64,000 bases of DNA from an uncultured Paracoccaceae bacterium (GTDB lineage Bacteria; Pseudomonadota; Alphaproteobacteria; Rhodobacterales; Rhodobacteraceae). The position numbers and the translations under genes were made by a program. How positions within the stretch are numbered: the stretch's first letter is position 1; every line of letters starts with the position of its first letter. Location: the NCBI GenBank assembly GCA_947493145.1, contig CANLPZ010000001.1, positions 496,001-560,000 on the forward strand, written 5' to 3'. This document shows, one piece after another, positions 8,731-17,839 of the stretch. Under the pieces are notes generated by a model. That model did not search any database. It was not told the origin of the DNA and saw only the letters and a program-made list of their open reading frames with translations.

Positions 8731-10110
8731 ATGCCAATTGGTGAGGTCGGAACATTAACCCGCGGAGGGTTCGGAGACGGAGAAATCATTCGTATTGATT
8801 TTACCGAACCTCTTACTGATCCCGTTATTCACCTCTCTTCGACCAACCGAGGCGGAAACGAATTCTCACTTAGGGTTGTGTCGGTCGATGCCGACGGCTT
8901 TGAATTCATTTTGGAAGAATGGGAAGACGAAGACGGCCCGCACCCTGCGACAGAAACCATAAATTGGATTGCCGTCGAAGAAGGAACACATGTTCTGCCT
9001 GACGGCCGGATTATTGAAGCAGGGACAACCACGGCCACCACAACGGCGTCAAACGTCGCGTTGGATCCAGCGCACACCGGAACGCCTGTTGTGCTGACCA
9101 ATGTGATGAGTGCAAATGACCCGCATGTTGTTGACAGTGATCCGTTCAATGTGTCCAGCACGGGCTTTGATGTCCAACTTCAAGAAGGATCGTTAGCCGA
9201 CGGTGTAAACAATGGTGAAACGGTCGGATTCATCGCAATTTCCACAGGCGGCGACGGTCAAGCCGGATATGCGTCACTCCATGACCCGCTGACAACCGGT
9301 TACAGCAATTTCGATCTTGGCGGAAGCCTAACGGACGGCGCCGTGTTTGGCGAAACCCAGTCAATGAACGATACATCTGCGGGGAATGTTGTCCTAAACA
9401 ACAACGCCGCGTCCACCACCGGTAATACGGGAACCGTTCGAGCAAAGTTTGACGAGGAAACAGGTGACGGAAATTCAGGCCACGCCAATGAAACCGTGGG
9501 TTTGGTCGGGTTTGAGTTGGGAGCTATTCCGTGCTTCACGCCTGAGGATGTCATCGCGACCCCATTTGGCGAACGTTTCGTGTCAGAGCTTGTGACGGGC
9601 GACCGGGTTATTACCTTGGATCACGGTATCAAACCAGTTTTGGCAAACTTGTCCGTAACATTGGACAAAAACGCACTTTGCGACGATCCAGCTTTACGAC
9701 CGATCCTTATTCGCAAAAATGCTTTGGCACCAAATATACCCGCGCAGGATTTACGCGTATCGCCACAGCACCGTATGTTGATCAAAGGTTGGCGTGCCGA
9801 ATTGATGTTTGGGACCAACGAGGTTCTTGTTCCGGCAAAATCATTAGTCAATGACACAACGATTGTCCGTGATCATGCTGCGACACAAGTGACCTATATT
9901 CATTTGGTTTTTGACGACCACGAAATTTTATTTTCCAATGGTGCGCCAAGCGAAAGCCTGCATGCCGGATACATCGCCAAGGAAACGATGCCCCCCGCGG
10001 CAAGAGAAGAACTGTTTCGCCTGTTCCCCGAATTGCGCAGCGCGCCGACGGCATGGGGCCCGACTGCACGCAAAGCCTTAACCGTCGGCGAAGGCAAGCT
10101 TCTCGCCTAA
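8731..10110 (+). CDS. Hint-domain (Hedgehog/intein-type) surface protein
   Basis: 459 residues. The N-terminal part (about 1-100) is a beta-rich segment of the type repeated in large bacterial surface proteins (HPATETINWIAVEEG). Residues 110-260 are rich in Gly, Asn, Thr and Asp. From Cys268 onward there is a Hint_2-type domain: CFTPEDVIATPFG, then LVTGDRVITLDHG, the block-B-like SPQHRMLI and VTYIHLVFDDHEILFSNG. There is no signal peptide; the acidic, low-Lys composition fits type I secretion. Hint domains can self-cleave at the Cys, but no partner splice junction is visible, so activity is inferred only. It sits between hisA and hisF on the same strand. Confidence 0.8.
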   Translation: MPIGEVGTLTRGGFGDGEIIRIDFTEPLTDPVIHLSSTNRGGNEFSLRVVSVDADGFEFILEEWEDEDGPHPATETINWIAVEEGTHVLPDGRIIEAGTTTATTTASNVALDPAHTGTPVVLTNVMSANDPHVVDSDPFNVSSTGFDVQLQEGSLADGVNNGETVGFIAISTGGDGQAGYASLHDPLTTGYSNFDLGGSLTDGAVFGETQSMNDTSAGNVVLNNNAASTTGNTGTVRAKFDEETGDGNSGHANETVGLVGFELGAIPCFTPEDVIATPFGERFVSELVTGDRVITLDHGIKPVLANLSVTLDKNALCDDPALRPILIRKNALAPNIPAQDLRVSPQHRMLIKGWRAELMFGTNEVLVPAKSLVNDTTIVRDHAATQVTYIHLVFDDHEILFSNGAPSESLHAGYIAKETMPPAAREELFRLFPELRSAPTAWGPTARKALTVGEGKLLA

Positions 10111-10152
10111 GGTCTCTTTGCAATTGCATCGCTTTCACCTATGAGTAGCGCC

Positions 10153-10929
10153 ATGTTGAAAACGCGTATCATCCCATGTCTTGACGTTGCCGAAGGCCGC
10201 ACCGTCAAAGGTGTCAATTTCGTCGATTTGATCGACGCCGGTGACCCTGTTGAACAAGCCAAAGCTTATAACGAAGCAGGCGCAGACGAATTGTGTTTTT
10301 TGGACATCAAAGCCACCCACGAAAACCGTGGAACGCTTTTTGATTTGGCCACACGCACAGCCGAACACTGTTTTATGCCGCTCACCATCGGCGGTGGCGT
10401 TCGCACGCATCATGATGTCCGTGATCTTTTGCTTGCCGGCGCTGACAAAGTCAGCTTCAACTCGGCAGCTGTTGCAAACCCTGATGTGGTTGCGGAGGCG
10501 GCAGACCGCTTTGGCAGCCAGTGCATCGTTGTTGCCATTGATGCGAAAACGATCTCGCCAGGGAAATGGGCAATTTTCACACATGGCGGTCGCAAAATGG
10601 CATTGGATACAAATGGCGACCCAATTGATGCTGTGGAATTTGCAAAAACCGTCGTCGCCAAAGGTGCCGGTGAAATATTACTGACATCTATGGATCGCGA
10701 CGGGACGCGCGACGGGTTTAACCTGCCCCTCACCCGCGCTGTAAGTGATGCGGTAAACGTGCCGGTCATCGCATCTGGCGGTGTGGGAACACTTGATCAT
10801 TTGGTTGATGGCGTGACCGAAGGCGGCGCAAGCGCCGTTCTGGCAGCCTCAATCTTTCACTTCGGCGACTATACAATCGCTGAGGCCAAACAACATATGG
10901 CAAACGCCGGCATCCCTGTGAGACTGTAA
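10153..10929 (+). CDS. hisF: Imidazole glycerol phosphate synthase, cyclase subunit
   Basis: Cyclase half of IGP synthase. Takes ammonia from HisH through the barrel and converts PRFAR to imidazole glycerol phosphate and AICAR. The protein is about 258 residues, a TIM barrel with catalytic Asp in [11 protein letters not shown] and in [12 protein letters not shown], and phosphate-binding ASGGVG. I chose the ATG at 10153 because it gives the conserved [13 protein letters not shown]-terminus. An in-frame ATG at 10141 would add four residues; neither has a strong Shine-Dalgarno. The stop overlaps the hisE start by 1 bp (TAATG). Confidence 0.96.
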   Translation: MLKTRIIPCLDVAEGRTVKGVNFVDLIDAGDPVEQAKAYNEAGADELCFLDIKATHENRGTLFDLATRTAEHCFMPLTIGGGVRTHHDVRDLLLAGADKVSFNSAAVANPDVVAEAADRFGSQCIVVAIDAKTISPGKWAIFTHGGRKMALDTNGDPIDAVEFAKTVVAKGAGEILLTSMDRDGTRDGFNLPLTRAVSDAVNVPVIASGGVGTLDHLVDGVTEGGASAVLAASIFHFGDYTIAEAKQHMANAGIPVRL

Positions 10930-11237
10930 TGGACACGTTGACAAAATTGATCGCCACCATCGAGGCCCGTAAAACAGCTGATCCTGAAAGCTCATGGACC
11001 GCCAAACTTCTGGCCAAAGGGCCGGAAAAATGTGCTGAAAAATTCGGTGAGGAGGCTGTCGAAGCGATTATCGAAGCCGTCAAAGACGACAAAGCAGCCC
11101 TGACCACAGAAGCCGCTGATGTGGTGTATCATCTGTTGGTCATGCTGGCCGCACGTGATGTTGATTTCACAGATGTGCTTGTGGAACTTGATCGTCGAAC
11201 CGTACAGTCAGGCATTGACGAAAAAGCAAACCGGTAA
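10929..11237 (+). CDS. hisE: Phosphoribosyl-ATP diphosphatase
   Basis: Second step of histidine synthesis: PR-ATP to PR-AMP plus pyrophosphate. The protein is 102 residues, a stand-alone HisE (all-alpha NTP-PPase), with the metal-binding EKFGEEAVEAIIEA and EAADVVYHLLVML helices. It is coupled to hisF by a 1-bp overlap and is the last gene of the block. hisG, hisZ, hisD, hisC and hisI are not in the window. Confidence 0.95.
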   Translation: MDTLTKLIATIEARKTADPESSWTAKLLAKGPEKCAEKFGEEAVEAIIEAVKDDKAALTTEAADVVYHLLVMLAARDVDFTDVLVELDRRTVQSGIDEKANR

Positions 11238-11300
11238 ATCAGTCCAACGGGTCGGCGGGTGGGCGCATTTGAGCGACGCTCAAACAGTCGCCCGACGACA

Positions 11301-11768
11301 TCAAAACCTTGTCGAACTCACGTCTGTTTTGAACTTGGCCAACCCCATTTCACCGTATAGCCGTTGGTATTCAATCTTTGGACATTTGTTTTGGACAACA
11401 TTGACACCACGCGTCGCCGCTTTTGTGGCCGCCTCTGCGTGTTGAACACCAATTTGCATCCAAATTGTTTTTAAGTTTGGCCAATGCGCCAAAGCGTCAT
11501 CTACGATCTCTGGAACAGCTTCAGATCTCCGAAAAATGTCGACCATATCCACATCAAACGGAATATCTTGGACCCGCGCATAAACCTTTTCGCCCAACAG
11601 CTCCTGCCCTTCCAATCCTGGATTGACCGGAATGACACGAAACCCCTTTTCGCTCAAAAATCGAGAAACGTAATGACTTGGGCGATTTTGATTGCTGGAC
11701 ATACCAACCACGGCGATGAGTTTGGTTGTTTCAAGAATACCGCGCAAATATTCATCCGTGTAGGTCAT
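11301..11768 (-). CDS. CoA-binding domain protein (YccU-like)
   Basis: 155 residues with a Rossmann-type CoA-binding fold: IAVVGMSSNQNRPSHYV (nucleotide loop), VIPVNPGLEGQELLGEKVY and WMQIGVQHAEAA. It resembles the N-terminal domain of succinyl-CoA synthetase alpha as a stand-alone protein; its role is unknown. The start at 11768 has AAGGAG 7 nt upstream, and an ATG further upstream would run through a terminator hairpin. Monocistronic on the minus strand. Confidence 0.88.
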   Translation of the reverse strand: MTYTDEYLRGILETTKLIAVVGMSSNQNRPSHYVSRFLSEKGFRVIPVNPGLEGQELLGEKVYARVQDIPFDVDMVDIFRRSEAVPEIVDDALAHWPNLKTIWMQIGVQHAEAATKAATRGVNVVQNKCPKIEYQRLYGEMGLAKFKTDVSSTRF

Positions 11769-11797
11769 CAACGATCTCCTTAACACATGGTTTTCAT

Positions 11798-11827
11798 AAA
11801 AAAACGCCCAAGGGAATACCTTGGGCG
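11798..11827 (-). terminator. Terminator reading leftward
   Basis: A perfect 9-bp stem CGCCCAAGG / CCTTGGGCG with a 5-nt loop. On the minus strand it is followed by seven T, 127 bp after the YHS gene and just upstream of the CoA-binding gene. It separates those two transcripts. Confidence 0.88.
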
Positions 11828-11953
11828 CAAGTTCGGAACGAGGGACAGTGATCAGAAGCAACCAGTTCCAAAGTTGGCTTCTACCTTTCAGATATGGTCA
11901 TCTGGCAGGATTTAAAGAAACCTCACCCACCTGTGATAGCAGGTGATCGTGGA

Positions 11954-12412
11954 TTATCCTTCCAACACAGATGGCCAGTTCGCATTGGCGCGTTTGATGT
12001 TCCCTGGAATGTCTTCGCTCCAGATGCCGCGAACAGTTGTGTTGAAATTCAGGTAAAGCTTGCCTTCGTAAACGGTCCACGCGTCTGGGTCCGTTTTGGC
12101 TAAACCGCCCTTTGAAACGGCATACGCACAATACCCGCCATATTGAGGCGCATACGCCGTTGGGTCGGCCTCGAACTTTGCAGCGTTTGCCGCAGACGCA
12201 AAGTGGAAATCAGCGCCCATATAAGACACCGCATGATCGCCAGAACCTTTGACCGGTTTGCTTTCGGTGAAATAGGCGACAACATCATACCCATTTACCG
12301 CGACACCGCCGGATTGAAAAATCGGTGGTTCACCGGCAAAGGCGGGACGCGCCAAAAATGCAGCGGCAGGGGCAGCGGCCATCAGGCCAAGGACAAAACG
12401 ACGGGTTTCCAT
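11954..12412 (-). CDS. YHS-domain exported protein
   Basis: 152 residues. The N-terminus has a Tat-like signal (TRRFVLGLMAAAP, then AFLARPAFA), cleavage near residue 26. The mature protein holds a YHS-type domain (VNGYDVVAYFTESKPVKG, YMGADFHFASAANAAKFEADP, PQYGGYCAYAVSKG) with the conserved Cys/Tyr pattern of this putative metal-binding fold. Probably periplasmic. The start at 12412 has AAGGAG upstream; an upstream ATG at 12493 lacks one. Function unknown. Confidence 0.85.
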   Translation of the reverse strand: METRRFVLGLMAAAPAAAFLARPAFAGEPPIFQSGGVAVNGYDVVAYFTESKPVKGSGDHAVSYMGADFHFASAANAAKFEADPTAYAPQYGGYCAYAVSKGGLAKTDPDAWTVYEGKLYLNFNTTVRGIWSEDIPGNIKRANANWPSVLEG

Positions 12413-12545
12413 TGAACAACTCCTTTTCAGTGTTGTCCCTAAGATGCGTATGAACGGGGCCTTCGTGAACCCCGCTCCGCAAACCGTGACCACGGCCCGT
12501 CTATTGCGTGAGAATTGTTACATTTTGGCGCAAAATCGCAGGGAT

Positions 12546-13328
12546 TTATACCTTTGGCCGCAGGGCGTAGAGCCCAACAGCCGCCGCGTTTGACACATTT
12601 AGCGATCCAAATCCGCGTGCAAAATCGATTTTGACCAACGCATCAACGGTTTCTTTCGTCTTATGACGCAAACCCGGACCTTCGGCGCCCAGAACGATGG
12701 CCAACGGACGATCAAGGATTGGACCCGCCACCGTTTCAATGTTTTCTTCGGCCTCACCATCCAGCCCCATGACGAAATACCCCATTTTTTGCAACTGCAC
12801 GATGGCATCCGCCAAATTCTTGATCCGCAGATAGGGTTGGCGTTCCAATGCGCCGCTCGCCGTTTTGGCCAAGGCACCTGTTTCTGGCGCAGAACTGCGA
12901 TGTGGTGCAACGACGGCCTGCGCGCCAAAAACTTCAGCCGAGCGAAGAATCGCCCCGACATTATGTGGATCCGTGACACGGTCCAGTAAAACAACACGTG
13001 GCAACGCCCCATCATCTGGAACACAGACATGGTCCAATGGCCCCCAATCAAGTGGCTTAACCTCCAACGCGGCCCCTTGGTGCACCGATTGCGGATCAAT
13101 TGGCACATTGAACTTTCGCGGATCGGTCATTTCGGGTGTCATGCCTGATTGCGCAATTGCATCTGCAAGCTTGTCATGCGCATTTTTGGTCACCACCAAA
13201 CGGAGCTTTTTTCGTTTGCTGTTCACCAATGCATCGCGAACCGCGTGAATTCCAAACAGCCAAACGGTTTCAGCCGCAGCCGCCCGTTTGTTTTGTTCTT
13301 TCTCAATGACCCACTTCGGCTTTTTCAT
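12546..13328 (-). CDS. rlmB: 23S rRNA (guanosine-2'-O)-methyltransferase, TrmH/SPOUT family
   Basis: A 260-residue SpoU/TrmH-type 2'-O-methyltransferase. The N-terminal substrate-binding domain (about 25-95) is followed by the knotted SPOUT domain with motif 1 (LDRVTDPHNVGAILRSAEVFG), motif 2 (LAIVLGAEGPGLR) and motif 3 (FGSLNVSNAAAVGLYAL). The layout matches RlmB, which methylates G2251 of 23S rRNA; assignment to that exact site is by family. ATG preceded by AGGTGG. Transcribed away from tRNA-Tyr. Confidence 0.9.
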   Translation of the reverse strand: MKKPKWVIEKEQNKRAAAAETVWLFGIHAVRDALVNSKRKKLRLVVTKNAHDKLADAIAQSGMTPEMTDPRKFNVPIDPQSVHQGAALEVKPLDWGPLDHVCVPDDGALPRVVLLDRVTDPHNVGAILRSAEVFGAQAVVAPHRSSAPETGALAKTASGALERQPYLRIKNLADAIVQLQKMGYFVMGLDGEAEENIETVAGPILDRPLAIVLGAEGPGLRHKTKETVDALVKIDFARGFGSLNVSNAAAVGLYALRPKV

Positions 13329-13399
13329 TGCTGACCACCTGATTTTACGTTGGTCTCTCCCTTGATCGCAAATGATCCAAAGCGCAAGAGATTTTCCTG

Positions 13400-13428
13400 T
13401 TGACGCCCCCGATGCGCACTAGTAATCA
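13400..13428 (+). promoter_or_regulatory. Promoter of tRNA-Tyr
   Basis: TTGACG (13400-13405) and TAATCA (13423-13428) are 17 bp apart, about 33 bp upstream of the tRNA 5' end. Confidence 0.65.
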
Positions 13429-13461
13429 CTCGCTCACACCGGACATGATCCGGTGCCCGGT

Positions 13462-13545
13462 GGGCGACAGGCCGCAAGGTGTGGCAGGGGACTGTAACTC
13501 CCTCGAGGCGACTCACGCCTGGTTCGATTCCAGGGTCGCCCACCA
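13462..13545 (+). tRNA. tRNA-Tyr (anticodon GTA)
   Basis: A class II tRNA of 84 nt. Acceptor GGGCGAC / GTCGCCC, anticodon loop CTGTAAC with GTA at 13494-13496, a long variable arm (GAGGCGACTCACGCC region), T-stem CCTGG / CCAGG, discriminator A and encoded CCA at 13543-13545. Confidence 0.96.
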
Positions 13546-13622
13546 TTTAATCTCTGAAATCGTGAACATGATTTTTGACAGGCTCCATTCGAGCTGATCA
13601 GGGTCTTGTGCTTTTGAAATGG

Positions 13623-13648
13623 GTTTGATTGTTTGTTTTTAATCAAAC
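13623..13648. repeat. Inverted repeat before the AGE gene
   Basis: Arms GTTTGATT (13623-13630) and AATCAAAC (13641-13648) with a 10-bp T-rich centre. It could be an operator of the epimerase gene. The tail sequence TTAATCAAAC recurs in the ureD/urtA intergenic region (45509-45518). Confidence 0.4.
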
Positions 13649-13661
13649 AACGAGTTCACCA

Positions 13662-14876
13662 TTGCCAACCACCGACCCATCCGCCCCGATCGCAAAACAC
13701 AAATCATGGGCTTTGGCAGATGCCAGAGCACAATTGGATTACTTTGCCCGCAGCGTGAACCCCGAAGGCGGATTTCATACGCTTGATCTGAATGGGGCAG
13801 CATTGCCGAACACGTTGCAAGAATTGCACACAAGCACGCGAATGGTGCATGCGTTTGCTTTGGCGCAAATTTCAGGGTTAACAAATTCCGGCGACATTAT
13901 AAGTCACGGATTGGACTACATAACCTCTGCTCACTTTGACCGGAAAAACGGGGGGTTCTTTTGGGGCGTGGATCACACGGGTCCAGTTGACACACGCAAA
14001 TTGGCCTATGGCCATGTGTTCGTCTTGTTGGCAGGGTCGAGTACCTATGCCGCGGGCCACGCGGATGGCGCAACAGTTATCGACACAGCAACAGAGGTTC
14101 TAAACACACGATTTTGGGAAGATGACGCAGGTCTATTCGCCGATGAATGGAATGCGGATTGGACACCATTTTCCACCTATCGCGGAATGAACGCCAACAT
14201 GCATGGGGTCGAGGCGCTATTGGCGGCTTATGAAGCCACAAACGATCGATCCTATTTAACAAAGGCAGGTCGAATTCTTGATTTTTTCATGCGGAAACTC
14301 GCGCCTGCTGAGAAACACCGTTTGCCAGAACATTTTCATGCGGATTGGACCGTCGATCGCGACTATTCTGGGAACCCGATGTTTCGTCCCGCGGGGACCA
14401 CACCGGGACATAGTTTTGAGCTGTCGCGTTTACTGATCCAGTATTGGGAACTTGCAGGGCAACTTGACGATGACAGTTTAGCCCTTGCACGCGCCGTTGG
14501 GTACCAAGCCTTAAACGATGCGTGGGATGAAAAGAATGGCGGTATTTACTATACGTTACACCATGGCGGTGCACCGCATATCCGCGATCGATATTGGTGG
14601 CCGGTCACCGAAGCGATTGGTTTTGTTGCGGCGTTGCTAAAAACCGACCCACGCGTAGAAGATGCGGTGTGGTATGATAAGCTTTGGTCCTTTGCAAAGG
14701 ACCATTTCGTCGACCCTAACGGCGGTTGGTTCCCTGAAATCGACGACGCAGGCCAGCCTACGCAGCGGCAATTTATTGGAAAGCCCGATATTTATCATGC
14801 GTTGCAGGCGGATCTGTTGCCCCTCGCCCCCGACGCAAGCCGGTACTACGAGGGGTTAAAGGTATTGCGGCCTTAG
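13662..14876 (+). CDS. AGE family sugar epimerase/isomerase
   Basis: About 404 residues, an (alpha/alpha)6-barrel of the N-acylglucosamine 2-epimerase family, which includes mannose isomerase and sulfoquinovose or cellobiose epimerases. Visible family motifs are TSTRMVHAFALAQ, RKNGGFFWGVD, YGHVFVLLAGSS, the catalytic-region PGHSFELSRLL, and DEKNGGIYYTLH; the general acid/base histidines lie in PGHSFE and near NGGWFPEID. The neighbouring beta-mannosidase makes mannose the most likely substrate (mannose to fructose), but this is inference. The start is uncertain: a TTG at 13662 has weak CGAG 7 nt upstream. Converges with the mannosidase gene, 4-bp overlap. Confidence 0.82.
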   Translation: MPTTDPSAPIAKHKSWALADARAQLDYFARSVNPEGGFHTLDLNGAALPNTLQELHTSTRMVHAFALAQISGLTNSGDIISHGLDYITSAHFDRKNGGFFWGVDHTGPVDTRKLAYGHVFVLLAGSSTYAAGHADGATVIDTATEVLNTRFWEDDAGLFADEWNADWTPFSTYRGMNANMHGVEALLAAYEATNDRSYLTKAGRILDFFMRKLAPAEKHRLPEHFHADWTVDRDYSGNPMFRPAGTTPGHSFELSRLLIQYWELAGQLDDDSLALARAVGYQALNDAWDEKNGGIYYTLHHGGAPHIRDRYWWPVTEAIGFVAALLKTDPRVEDAVWYDKLWSFAKDHFVDPNGGWFPEIDDAGQPTQRQFIGKPDIYHALQADLLPLAPDASRYYEGLKVLRP

Positions 14877-17281
14877 CGAAGGAACCGAATGTCGGGATCG
14901 CCTTTGATCCCACCTCGTTCGCGTGTTTTTGTCAGGGTCTTCGGCACGTCTGGCAACAACATGAATCCGTTGTCTGACCAAATATCTGAACCGCCGTGAT
15001 CGACTGTCACATAAAAAGCAGGCAGGTCTGTGGTCAATGTGATCTGATCAGGCCCCTCCTCAACAGTGATGTTTGGAACAGGCAAATCATAAAGCTTTGG
15101 CCGTTTTAAAAAGTATTCGTTTTCGCCGACTGATCCGTCTGAGTTTTCCCAGCTAAAGTGCAAGAATTCCTGATCCGTGAATGAGCCAACAGCGAAGCGT
15201 GCGATTTCAATGGACATGCCTGTCGGTATACAAACCTCTTTTTGGTCGACCCCACGTTTTTTCCCATCCATCGCGATCGCATTGATAGACACAACGCTAT
15301 CGACAGCATCGGCCGTATCATTGACGGCCCACAACACGATATCACCTGTTGTCGCATCAGGTTGCGCGGTGATCAGCACTGGCGCAAAAAACCGGCGGGC
15401 GTGGTAATGTGTCAGTTTCCAACCACCACCGTAATCAAGCCCTGACCAACTGGCCACCGGCCACGTATCGTTCAATTGCCAATACAGCGTCCCGTTGCAG
15501 CGCGGTTTATTCGACCTCCAAAATTCGATTGACGTCTTCATGGCCAAGGATTGCGACACTTGGCTAAGCCAAACCATGTCTTCGAATTTATCCGGGAACC
15601 GGAAATAGCGCTGTATGGTTTCAACAATCCGCGCATTCCCCCCTTCGTTTCGTTGGTGCACCTCCATCACTTCGGACGAAACATTTCGGTCTTGGGGCTC
15701 GGAAAAACTGTTAATCACACGGTTGGATGGAAAGCTCTGAAAACCAAACTCAGAACAAAACCGTGGTTTCACGGTCCGGTAATGTTCGAAATCCTTAGCC
15801 GAATGCCAAACATCCCAAAAATGCATGTCGCCAGATCGATCATCATGCCAACCATCGCCAAAGTTCAAACGCCCCACGGACGGTGACGATGGCCAGAATG
15901 CGATGTCTGGCGCATTCTCTTCGATGGCATCCTCAAGTGCCGCGTTCAGGCGGGCATAAATTGCCAAATACCGGTCGCGGTCTGCTTTGCTTTCATCATA
16001 CCATGTTAACGCGCCAATCACTTCGTTGTCGCCACACCACAACGCCATCGCAGGGCACCGTGACAAGCGACGAATTTGCTGTGTGGCCTCACGACGCACC
16101 AAATCCAACCAATCGCGATTGTGTGCGGGATAAAGTGAACACGCGAACATAAAGTCGTGCCAAACCAGAATGCCAAGCTCTGCGCAAAGGTCATAAAACC
16201 AATCAGCTTCGTACTGGCCACCGCCCCAAACACGGATCATGTTCATATTCGCATCCACAGCCGATTGCAAAATGTCGCGAACAGTTTCTGGCGTTCCCCG
16301 TTCCGGCAATGCATCCGCCGGTATCCAATTTGCCCCGCGCATAAAGACATCCCGCCCATTCACCTTGAACGCGAAACTTTGGCCGATTTCATCCGCTTCT
16401 GTGACCAAGTCTATGGACCGCAAACCGATCTCGAACGTCTTTTCTTGGCCATCAACTGTCACCCTTACGGGATACAAAGGTTGATCCCCCTGCCCGACTG
16501 GCCACCAAAGCTCTGGGTCGTCCAAACGCATCTTGACGCGACACATCGTGTCACCCAATTGAATTTGGTGCGTTGTTGTTTTGGTGTCGCCGTTAAATTC
16601 AACGGTAACGTCAACGTCACCTTGTGCGGTTGCAAACATATGCACGTCGAATTCTACATCAACGGCGTTACCACTGTGGGACTGCCGGATCATGACGTCG
16701 TCCAACCGCAGGTGTTCGCCTTGAATCAACGTTATGTCATCGTAAAAGCCAAGTGGCGACACAGCGATGTTCCAATCCCATCCCGCATGGCAATGGGCTT
16801 TGCGAAGCTGGTTGTAATGTCCAATCCGATTGTTGAAAAAAATATAGGGCGTCGTGATGTCATCATTTTCCGCCAATTCCGCCGCGGTTTTGGAATTGGA
16901 ATGGAACACAACGCGCAAATCGTTTTCGCCTTGTGTCACCGCATCTGTCACATCGACGTCATGGCGCAAATATTGACTGTTTAAATGCGCGACTTCTAAG
17001 TCGTTCACGTAAACCGTCGCGACCGTATCAACGCATGCGAACCGAATATACCAACGCCCCGTTCCAATCGCATCGATCGCAAAGGTTTTGCGGGCTGTCC
17101 ATTCGGTTTCATGGACCCAGTCCAAGGCCACTTCTTGCGCGCGCCAATATGGATCTGTGATTTCGCCGGCCGTTAGCAACGCGCTGTGAACATCACCAGG
17201 TACACGTAACGGCACAGTGAGTTCGCCGTTGGAGATTTGCCAGCCGCCATTTAACAGACGACCGCAGTCAACTTTACCCAT
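14873..17281 (-). CDS. Glycoside hydrolase family 2 beta-mannosidase
   Basis: 802 residues. The GH2 layout is a sugar-binding jelly roll (about 1-170), an Ig-like domain (190-290), a TIM barrel (300-600) and C-terminal beta domains. The acid/base glutamate is in WCGDNEVIGALTW and the nucleophile glutamate in FCSEFGFQSFPS; FMRGANWIPADALP and WHDFMFACSLYPA are typical of beta-mannosidases rather than beta-galactosidases. No signal peptide is visible, so it is probably cytosolic and releases mannose from imported mannosides. The start at 17281 has GAGGA upstream. With the convergent AGE isomerase it would form a small mannoside-use pair. Confidence 0.9.
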   Translation of the reverse strand: MGKVDCGRLLNGGWQISNGELTVPLRVPGDVHSALLTAGEITDPYWRAQEVALDWVHETEWTARKTFAIDAIGTGRWYIRFACVDTVATVYVNDLEVAHLNSQYLRHDVDVTDAVTQGENDLRVVFHSNSKTAAELAENDDITTPYIFFNNRIGHYNQLRKAHCHAGWDWNIAVSPLGFYDDITLIQGEHLRLDDVMIRQSHSGNAVDVEFDVHMFATAQGDVDVTVEFNGDTKTTTHQIQLGDTMCRVKMRLDDPELWWPVGQGDQPLYPVRVTVDGQEKTFEIGLRSIDLVTEADEIGQSFAFKVNGRDVFMRGANWIPADALPERGTPETVRDILQSAVDANMNMIRVWGGGQYEADWFYDLCAELGILVWHDFMFACSLYPAHNRDWLDLVRREATQQIRRLSRCPAMALWCGDNEVIGALTWYDESKADRDRYLAIYARLNAALEDAIEENAPDIAFWPSSPSVGRLNFGDGWHDDRSGDMHFWDVWHSAKDFEHYRTVKPRFCSEFGFQSFPSNRVINSFSEPQDRNVSSEVMEVHQRNEGGNARIVETIQRYFRFPDKFEDMVWLSQVSQSLAMKTSIEFWRSNKPRCNGTLYWQLNDTWPVASWSGLDYGGGWKLTHYHARRFFAPVLITAQPDATTGDIVLWAVNDTADAVDSVVSINAIAMDGKKRGVDQKEVCIPTGMSIEIARFAVGSFTDQEFLHFSWENSDGSVGENEYFLKRPKLYDLPVPNITVEEGPDQITLTTDLPAFYVTVDHGGSDIWSDNGFMLLPDVPKTLTKTRERGGIKGDPDIRFLR

Positions 17282-17425
17282 TTGGGAATCCTCTATTTCA
17301 ATGTAATCCACGACATCGGTTCTGGCCTCACCCCCAGATCCGCGTCGGTAACGTATACACCAAAACAAAGAAATGATTGCGCGGTCAACGGTTGATTGAC
17401 CACGCGTTTGTTTTTTTAGTGCGAA

Positions 17426-17824
17426 TTACAGCCCAAGGTCCATCAAAGATCTAATGCTGGATTTCGAAGTTCCCGCAACAATGCGACCTAATTCTTCGTC
17501 ACCTTTCAAAACCAGCAATGTCGAACGGCGCGGAATATTGCGCGACGTGGTCACGTTGTGGCCTGAATACGTGTCCCAATCGACTTTGATAAACGTCATG
17601 GCAGCATCATATTTGCCCGACTTTGCGCGCAATTCGTTGATCACACGTTCTTGGCGTGCACAAGTGCTGCACCAAACAGCGCCGTAGTCAACAAAGACGG
17701 TCTTTCCCGCAGCCAATTCGGATTTAATCAAACCTGGCGTGTAGTCGATGAACCCTTCGGCCGAGGCAAAGCTTGGGATCAAAGTTGCCGCTGCGACTGC
17801 GGCCATAAAGTGACGACGTTTCAT
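17426..17824 (-). CDS. Exported thioredoxin-fold protein
   Basis: 132 residues with a signal peptide (MKRRHFMAAVAAATLIPSFA; the RRHF hints at Tat). The mature domain is a thioredoxin fold with active site WCSTC in VDYGAVWCSTCARQERV, and a cis-Pro region (RNIPRRSTLLVL). Probably a periplasmic disulfide reductase kept reduced by the CcdA protein encoded 15 bp upstream. The pair resembles SoxV/SoxW or CcdA/CcmG modules, but no sox or ccm gene is nearby. AGGAG precedes the ATG. Confidence 0.88.
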   Translation of the reverse strand: MKRRHFMAAVAAATLIPSFASAEGFIDYTPGLIKSELAAGKTVFVDYGAVWCSTCARQERVINELRAKSGKYDAAMTFIKVDWDTYSGHNVTTSRNIPRRSTLLVLKGDEELGRIVAGTSKSSIRSLMDLGL

Positions 17825-17839
17825 GTTGAGTTTCTCCTG

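Noticed and set aside
16157..16984. Open frame of 275 codons on the plus strand
   Set aside because: Antisense to the GH2 gene, whose catalytic motifs are complete; no recognisable protein features.
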